NCBI GenBank assembly: GCA_030696435.1
Contig: JAUYSF010000439.1
Location: 1 to 9,177 of the forward strand
Source: Desulfoprunum sp.
Lineage (GTDB): Bacteria; Desulfobacterota; Desulfobulbia; Desulfobulbales; Desulfocapsaceae
DNA length: 9,177 bases
Reading direction: 5' to 3'
The notes under the pieces: generated by a model
Seen by the model: only the letters and a program-made list of their open reading frames with translations
Databases searched by the model: none
Told to the model about the DNA's origin: nothing
Made by a program: the position numbers and the translations under genes
Shown here: positions 4,397-9,177 of the stretch, in pieces
How positions within the stretch are numbered: the stretch's first letter is position 1
Layout: each line of letters starts with the position of its first letter

Positions 4397-5653
4397 TTAT
4401 TTGCCTTTAGCCGCTTCTTCAGCGCGTTTCTTGAATTCCTTGAGAATGGCCTGTTCCTTTTTGTTCTTCTCGAGATAACCGGGCGTTGTCTGCCAGAACA
4501 TCAGGCCGGCCAGGACGATAAGGATCCAGCCAAAGGCGAATTTATACTGCTCAAGGGTTACCATTTCGGTCAGTTTGGGGCCGATGAAACCACCAAGAAG
4601 CATGGCGCAGCCGATACCGGCGCCGAGTTTCCAGTTAATGAACTTGATCTTCGAATAGTTATAGATACCGCTGCCCTGCGAAAAGAGGACGGTAGGGGTG
4701 ACGGTACCGGCCACGACGGTATGCGGCAGCACCGGGAACAGAGTGAGCAGCAACGGATTCATGATAAAGCCGCCGCCCGCGCCCATCAAAACACCAAAAA
4801 TGGCGACACAGAGGCTCAAAATAAAAGGATAGATCAGGTTCATACTGGTGCCGGCATTGTCCATGTACACCGTCGGAAAAGAGATCTTGTTCTCGAAAAC
4901 CGCAGGTTCGCTTTTGACTTTCTTGTCGACTACCGCCACGACTTTGTACTGGCCGGGGGCGGAACCTTTGGCGATCTTCAGGGTGGCGGCATAGGAGCCA
5001 TCGGGCTGGACCTCTACCGAGGCGCCGATAACCCTGCCGATCGACCGAAAACGGGCCTTCACCAGCTGCATCGATCGTTTCTTGGACTCCTTCTCATCCA
5101 TGGCCGGCAGGAGTTTGCCACGGCTACCGACAACACTGGCCATCAGACCGGACTGATACCGCTCAATGGCGATACCGGCCGGGACCGAGTAGGCGATATC
5201 GGCCCCAAGGTCTTTGAGCAACGCGGAATAACTCCACTTGCTGCCCTCTTTCTTGGCCTCATCGAGCTTCGACTGCAGGTCTTTCGGTACCAAGATCTTG
5301 TAATACGCCGGCATTTCGGCGGTCAGATAAAAAATATAGGGCCGCTTCTTCGTTTCCTTATCGACATCGCTGTCGAACCGGCTTGACCGGACATCATGAC
5401 CGTCGGCCCAGACCTCGATATAGACCGGCTTGCCGGCCGGAGCCTTGCCAGTTACCTTGAGGGACCCACCATTGTTGAGCGTGGTTGTATCGATTTGAAT
5501 AGTCGGAGCCGCACTGCCCGGCGTAGCAGTATCGACTTGAGCTGTCGGAGCCGCAGTCGCATCGCCGGTCTCTGCCGCCTGCACCCACTGCCCGCCAAGA
5601 AACATCGCCATTGCCAGGCCAAGCCAGGGCAAGATTCTGAGCCTTCTTTTCAT
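4397..5653 (-). CDS. periplasmic-domain protein fused to a TauE/SafE (TSUP) transporter half
   Basis: This 418-residue protein starts at ATG 5653 with AAGGAG (5667-5662) 8 bases upstream. It begins with a signal peptide (basic MKRRLR, hydrophobic core, cleavage likely after VQA at 24-26). A Thr/Ala/Pro linker follows with two 14-residue repeats (34-61). Residues about 59-260 form a soluble beta-rich region with Ig-like character (GGSLKVTGKAPAGKPVYIEVW near 62-82 and GSYAATLKIAKGSAPGQYKV near 219-238), presumably periplasmic. The C-terminal part has about four membrane segments (roughly 271-292, 303-325, 343-360, 371-388) and the motif GAGGGFIMNP at 291-300, followed by a 26-residue Lys/Glu-rich tail. 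It is one TauE/SafE half; the complementary half is the next gene. The periplasmic domain may bind the transported anion or a partner (inference). I do not recognise it as a named family. Confidence 0.75.
   Translation of the reverse strand: MKRRLRILPWLGLAMAMFLGGQWVQAAETGDATAAPTAQVDTATPGSAAPTIQIDTTTLNNGGSLKVTGKAPAGKPVYIEVWADGHDVRSSRFDSDVDKETKKRPYIFYLTAEMPAYYKILVPKDLQSKLDEAKKEGSKWSYSALLKDLGADIAYSVPAGIAIERYQSGLMASVVGSRGKLLPAMDEKESKKRSMQLVKARFRSIGRVIGASVEVQPDGSYAATLKIAKGSAPGQYKVVAVVDKKVKSEPAVFENKISFPTVYMDNAGTSMNLIYPFILSLCVAIFGVLMGAGGGFIMNPLLLTLFPVLPHTVVAGTVTPTVLFSQGSGIYNYSKIKFINWKLGAGIGCAMLLGGFIGPKLTEMVTLEQYKFAFGWILIVLAGLMFWQTTPGYLEKNKKEQAILKEFKKRAEEAAKGK
5487..5555 (-). repeat. two-copy 42-base in-frame tandem repeat in the secreted-protein linker
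   Basis: Bases 5487-5513 and 5529-5555 match at 23 of 27 positions with an offset of 42 bases (14 codons), including an identical 12-base block GTCGGAGCCGCA. The encoded units are AAPTAQVDTATPGS and AAPTIQIDTTTLNN. This is a recent slippage-type duplication in a flexible linker just after the signal peptide. Confidence 0.6.
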
Positions 5654-5709
5654 TGTTTCCTCTCCTTGTTAAAATTAAGATCTACCTGCCATTCCGCATC
5701 GCTCTCTTG

Positions 5710-7374
5710 TTACAGGGTGACAATGCGTGTTTCCCCTACATACTCACGACTGCGATAGCCGGTCATGGCCGTCATCTTCGCCGTCAACTCACTGATACTC
5801 TTCAGATTCCGCACAACAGTGCGGAGATCTTCTTCCTGCTCGCTGCCCAGCAGATCGGCTTCCAGCAACTGGGCGGTGCCGAGAGCGGCAAAGAGCGGCG
5901 AATTGATCTCATGGGCGACGGTGCCGGCCATTTCGATAACGCCCTCAAGTTTGCTCCTCTCTGCCCTTTCCGCCTCGAGCCGACGCTGGGCGGTGAGATC
6001 GCGGATGATCTCGATGACAAACTCCACCTCACCTCCTCCGTTCACTATCGGTGTGGCCGTGCGCTCGTACCAGTGTCGGCCGTCCTCTTCATCGACCTGC
6101 TGGACGATACTGGCCATCCGGCCGGAGAACAGGACCTGATCGACCGGACAGGATTCACCCTCAGCCTCTCTCTGGCAGAGCTGGCCGTAGTCCATACCCA
6201 GGACTTCCACTTCTTCCTGGTCATGGGCCTGGAGAAAGGCGCGATTGGCCATAACCACATGGCGGGTCCGATCGACCACCAACAACTGCGGTCTGATGCA
6301 ATCGAGGATATTGCCGAGGAAGCGCTCATGTTCCTCAATCTGATTAAAGAGCAGGGTGATTTTTCGGTAGAGGCTGGCGTTGGTGATTGCCGCCCCGCCG
6401 ACCTCGGCCACCGCCAGCGAAAAATTAATCTCGGCCTCGCTGAAATTCCTCTGCTCCCGGGCCAGGATCCTGATGATACCGATCACCTCATCCTTCACCT
6501 TGATCGGCACAGCCAGCAGGGAGGTGAGCCCCTCCCTGGCCATATGCTCCCGGTAGAGCACCCGGTCGTCCTCCAAGACGTTACAGATCGCCACCGGTTC
6601 ACCCTGCAGGGCCCGGATGGTATTTTTCTCATCAACCACCTCGCCCCGCTCCAGGTACTCCCGGGAGAGCCCGGACGAGGCCGCCAGGACCAGCCGGTTG
6701 GCCTGGGGGGTGAGCAGGCGGATGGTGCAGCCTTGCGCCCCCAGGCTGCGAGGCAACAGTTCGACGATGGTCTGCAGAACGGTATCGAGATCAAGAGTTG
6801 AGCCGACCAGTTTCGAGATCTCCTGCACCTCCCACAGGAAATTGACCTGATGCTCAAGTTGCTTGAACATTCGGCCGTTCGAGATGGCAATGCCCGTCTG
6901 CTCGGCCAGGGCCATGGCAAAGGAGATTTCCTCGGCGGTAAAGAGTCGTCTGCTCCGGGTCAGCAGGCGCATGACGCCGGTGACATCGCCCTGGAAGGAT
7001 ATCGGCAGGGTGAGAACCGACTCGATCCCCTCGCGGCAAGCGGCCTCACGGAACGGCCGATGCGGGCTCGTCGTCACATCGACCATGGCCACCGGCTGAC
7101 CGGAAGAAACCATTTCCATGGTCTCTTTCGAGTCGACACCGGGCCGCCCGAGGTATTCGGCGGACAGACCGGCGGCGGCCCCCAGGACAAAAGAGCCACT
7201 GGCAGGATCAAGCAGCCTGATCGTGCAGGCATCGATCTCGAGCAACTCCGGCAGGTTCAAGACGATAGTCTCCATCACCTGGCGATGGTCGTGGACCATC
7301 GAGATCATCTTGGTCACCTGCTGAAAGACCTGCAGATACTGACGGTCCCTCGTCTGTCCGCCTCTTTCGCTCAT
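5710..7374 (-). CDS. GAF-GAF-PAS sensor with HisKA domain but no kinase ATPase domain
   Basis: This 554-residue cytoplasmic protein has no membrane segment. Domains in order: GAF about 26-170, GAF about 190-335, PAS about 350-465, HisKA about 475-540. The two GAF domains are similar to each other (GLSAEYL at 69-75, GLSREYL at 235-241), suggesting duplication. The H-box is intact: GTVAHEINSPL with His488. The protein stops 66 residues later at EYVGETRIVTL, so the HATPase_c domain (N, G1 and G2 boxes) is absent. The downstream 56 bases hold the next gene's leader, so no broken-off ATPase follows. Start ATG 7374 has AAGGGA 8 bases upstream. It lies between the molybdoenzyme and transporter genes and probably senses a signal for them (inference). 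It would need a partner kinase to be phosphorylated, or may act by binding alone. PAS residues Cys400 and Cys409 (SCPV) could be redox- or metal-sensitive. Confidence 0.82.
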   Translation of the reverse strand: MSERGGQTRDRQYLQVFQQVTKMISMVHDHRQVMETIVLNLPELLEIDACTIRLLDPASGSFVLGAAAGLSAEYLGRPGVDSKETMEMVSSGQPVAMVDVTTSPHRPFREAACREGIESVLTLPISFQGDVTGVMRLLTRSRRLFTAEEISFAMALAEQTGIAISNGRMFKQLEHQVNFLWEVQEISKLVGSTLDLDTVLQTIVELLPRSLGAQGCTIRLLTPQANRLVLAASSGLSREYLERGEVVDEKNTIRALQGEPVAICNVLEDDRVLYREHMAREGLTSLLAVPIKVKDEVIGIIRILAREQRNFSEAEINFSLAVAEVGGAAITNASLYRKITLLFNQIEEHERFLGNILDCIRPQLLVVDRTRHVVMANRAFLQAHDQEEVEVLGMDYGQLCQREAEGESCPVDQVLFSGRMASIVQQVDEEDGRHWYERTATPIVNGGGEVEFVIEIIRDLTAQRRLEAERAERSKLEGVIEMAGTVAHEINSPLFAALGTAQLLEADLLGSEQEEDLRTVVRNLKSISELTAKMTAMTGYRSREYVGETRIVTL

Positions 7375-7410
7375 CCTTTTGTTCCCTTAAACGCTCTCAT
7401 CGCAACAGGA

Positions 7411-9177
7411 CTAGGCCTTGCTGATCCTGGTCTTGATGTACTTCAACGGCGGTGTACCGGACCACTTGCAGGCCACGTTCGGCGGCAACAAGACGTTGGT
7501 GTTGAAACCCGAAAACTGCGGGTATTTCGGGTCCCCTTCCAGACCGAACTTGCCGCCGTAACCGCCGGCTGCAGCCAGAACACCCTCACGGATATCCCAA
7601 GTCACCCTGGCCCTGGCCCGCACTTGCTCCCAGGGTGAGGTGATGATCACCTGATCACCGTCAGTGATACCAAGCCTCTTGGCGTCCACGAAATTAATCC
7701 AGACCGGATTGCTGCCGTGTTGTTTCATCAGGGCGACATTGGCAAAGGTCGAGGTATGCTCGTGCTCAAGGACTCGGAAATAGCCGAGGATCATCGGATA
7801 TTCGGCATCCGGCTGCAGCTGTGGCCAGTCTGCAAAGGGCGATTTGTAGTCGGGCAGACCATCGACGCCCTTCTCCTCTGCGGTCGGGTTCATGAAATTG
7901 TACTTACCGGTCGAGCTGCTGCCCGAGGCCCCGTAGCCGGCCGGAGGATTGACCGAGCCCCACGCCTTGTATTTGTAGAATTCCTGTGGATCGGTGATAT
8001 AAAAGCCCTTTTCCTTCAGCTCTTCGAGACCGATCTTCTGATTGCGCAGCTGGTTGGCCAGGTATTCATCTTCGGTCTTCCAGGGGAAAAACTCGGCAAA
8101 CCCGAGGCGAGCGGCGATCTCCGAGAAGATCCAGACCACCGACCGCGATTCATACAGCGGTTCAATGGCCTTCTGGCCCAGTGAAATAAACGATTCATAC
8201 ATCCAGTCGGCCGCTACCCGGCTCTGTTCCAAATAGGTGCAGTCCGGCAGGATGACGTCGCAGAGGGCGGTGGTATTGGTCATGAAGCAGTCGATAGCAC
8301 AGGAAAATTCCAGCCCTTCCATGCCCCGTTGCATCGCCGGCTCGGAGCCGCTCGACATCACCGGATTGCCGAAATAGCAGAGCATGCCCTTCAGACGGCC
8401 GGCCTTGACATCCTCTTCAAAGTAGGCCGGAATCCAACCGCTCCAGAGGTGGCTCTTGTTCAACTTGGTCTTCGAGGCATTGTTCGGCGGTTTCGGCTGA
8501 TCGTCGGCCCAAGCCGAGGCGAGCTTGAATTTGCGCACCAGCGATGGCCCACCGGGGGCATCAAAACAACCCATCAGGGCGTTCAGGGCCATCAGGGCCT
8601 GGGTGGCATGGACGGTATTGGGGGCCTGGGCGACGCCGGTCCAAGCATTGGCCCCCGCAGCCGGGGCCGCCGCTGCAAATTCCCGGGCCAATCGCTCGAT
8701 GGTCTCAGCCGGCACCCCGCAGATCTCCGCGGCCCAGGCCGGTGTCCTGGCAAAGCCATCCTCTTGACCGAAGAGGCGTTTTCTGAAAGGCTCGAAACCA
8801 TAGGTCCAGTTGTCAACGAATTCGCGGTCATAGAGCTGCTCGCTGACGATCACATAGCACATGGCCATGGCCATGGCCCCGTCGGTCCCCGGTTTGATCG
8901 GGATCCATTCGGTGGCGATCTCGGCCGAATCGCAGCGTCTGGGATCAACGACTACCAGCTTGGCCCCGTCTTTTACCGCCTTCTTCAACAGCGTCACCTT
9001 GCGCTGACCGGCCGAGGTGCTCAGTTCGTTGATGCCAAAGAGCAGAATGAAGCGGGAATTGGCGTAATCGATCCACGGTCGTTTTTCGCTGAAGTTCTTT
9101 TCATTGGCCATTCGGGCCGGATTATCACACATCTGGCGATGAGTCGTCTTGTGCGGGGTGCCGAAGGCCGCCATCAC
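7411..9177 (-). CDS. PhsA/PsrA-like molybdopterin oxidoreductase catalytic subunit (5'-truncated by window edge)
   Basis: The C-terminal 588 residues of a DMSO-reductase-superfamily molybdoenzyme; the frame is open at the right edge and full family members are about 700-800 residues. Family features are the opening FGTPHKTTHRQMCDNP segment, VVVDPRRCDSA (75-85), the cofactor-contacting WIPIKPGTDGAMAMA (91-105), TNTTALCDVILPDCTYLEQ (300-318), and the C-terminal dinucleotide-binding domain from about 455 with HEHTSTF (472-478) and GSNPVWIN (488-495). This pattern best fits thiosulfate, polysulfide or tetrathionate reductase-type enzymes; arsenate-type enzymes are related. The N-terminal [4Fe-4S] site, any Tat signal and the molybdenum ligand lie outside the window, so substrate and cellular location cannot be told. 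It ends at TAG 7413-7411, 36 bases before the sensor gene, indicating one operon. The usual FeS and membrane subunits are not downstream; they may be upstream or absent. Confidence 0.85.
   Translation of the reverse strand: MMAAFGTPHKTTHRQMCDNPARMANEKNFSEKRPWIDYANSRFILLFGINELSTSAGQRKVTLLKKAVKDGAKLVVVDPRRCDSAEIATEWIPIKPGTDGAMAMAMCYVIVSEQLYDREFVDNWTYGFEPFRKRLFGQEDGFARTPAWAAEICGVPAETIERLAREFAAAAPAAGANAWTGVAQAPNTVHATQALMALNALMGCFDAPGGPSLVRKFKLASAWADDQPKPPNNASKTKLNKSHLWSGWIPAYFEEDVKAGRLKGMLCYFGNPVMSSGSEPAMQRGMEGLEFSCAIDCFMTNTTALCDVILPDCTYLEQSRVAADWMYESFISLGQKAIEPLYESRSVVWIFSEIAARLGFAEFFPWKTEDEYLANQLRNQKIGLEELKEKGFYITDPQEFYKYKAWGSVNPPAGYGASGSSSTGKYNFMNPTAEEKGVDGLPDYKSPFADWPQLQPDAEYPMILGYFRVLEHEHTSTFANVALMKQHGSNPVWINFVDAKRLGITDGDQVIITSPWEQVRARARVTWDIREGVLAAAGGYGGKFGLEGDPKYPQFSGFNTNVLLPPNVACKWSGTPPLKYIKTRISKA

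Noticed and set aside
5653..6801. Rightward 382-codon frame opposite the GAF/PAS sensor
   Set aside because: Antisense shadow of a gene with clear GAF, PAS and H-box motifs in the other strand. The sequence shows no domain and no ribosome binding site.
6850..7638. Rightward 262-codon frame across the sensor and molybdoenzyme genes
   Set aside because: It spans two genes on the opposite strand and their gap, with no protein motif of its own.
1..9177. CRISPR arrays, tRNA or rRNA genes
   Set aside because: No regularly spaced direct repeats and no tRNA-like or rRNA-like segments were seen on either strand.

Overview
The window looks like part of the chromosome of an anaerobic, sulfur-metabolising bacterium, most likely a Desulfobacterota (Desulfobulbales-like) sulfate reducer or sulfur disproportionator. 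This is inferred from gene content: a CooC-type nickel-insertion ATPase, a zinc-ribbon/HD protein of a kind I associate with sulfate reducers, a PhsA/PsrA-like molybdoenzyme and TauE/SafE-type sulfur-anion transporter halves. No rRNA or marker gene is present to confirm it.

Left part (1-2912), rightward genes. Positions 1-644 carry no intact gene. The stretch contains what I read as a decayed, internally deleted ISL3-family insertion sequence (about 68-560, leftward), with an N-terminal transposase fragment at 346-501 and related ends. A CooC-like ATPase follows (645-1403) and ends in a strong intrinsic terminator (1431-1472). Downstream lies an FNR/CRP-like palindrome centred exactly 41.5 bases before the predicted start site of a -10 box, which appears to drive the next gene. 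That gene (1667-2395) encodes an N-terminal zinc ribbon plus an HD-like domain whose H-D pair is replaced by L-E. A hairpin and an AT-rich gene-free stretch (2396-2912) follow.

Middle (2913-3980). A tandem-domain universal stress protein with its own promoter. Its stop codon sits exactly in the three-base loop of a perfect 14-bp hairpin. A second long hairpin (3892-3942) separates it from the convergent leftward cluster.

Right part (9177-3981, leftward). Four closely spaced genes (gaps of 36, 56 and 26 bases) form a probable operon. In transcription order they are: the C-terminal ~588 residues of a PhsA/PsrA-like molybdopterin oxidoreductase (5' end outside the window); a cytoplasmic GAF-GAF-PAS-HisKA protein that lacks the kinase ATPase domain; a secreted-domain protein fused to one TauE/SafE half; and a 129-residue protein that is the other TauE/SafE half. 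My working reading is a sulfur-oxyanion module: a molybdoenzyme reducing a sulfur compound, a split transporter moving a product or substrate such as sulfite, and an atypical sensor. The substrate cannot be read from the sequence.

The most notable points are the transporter split into two separately translated genes, the catalytically incomplete sensor kinase, the HD protein with lost metal ligands, the well-placed FNR/CRP-like operator, and the IS relic hidden in apparently empty sequence.
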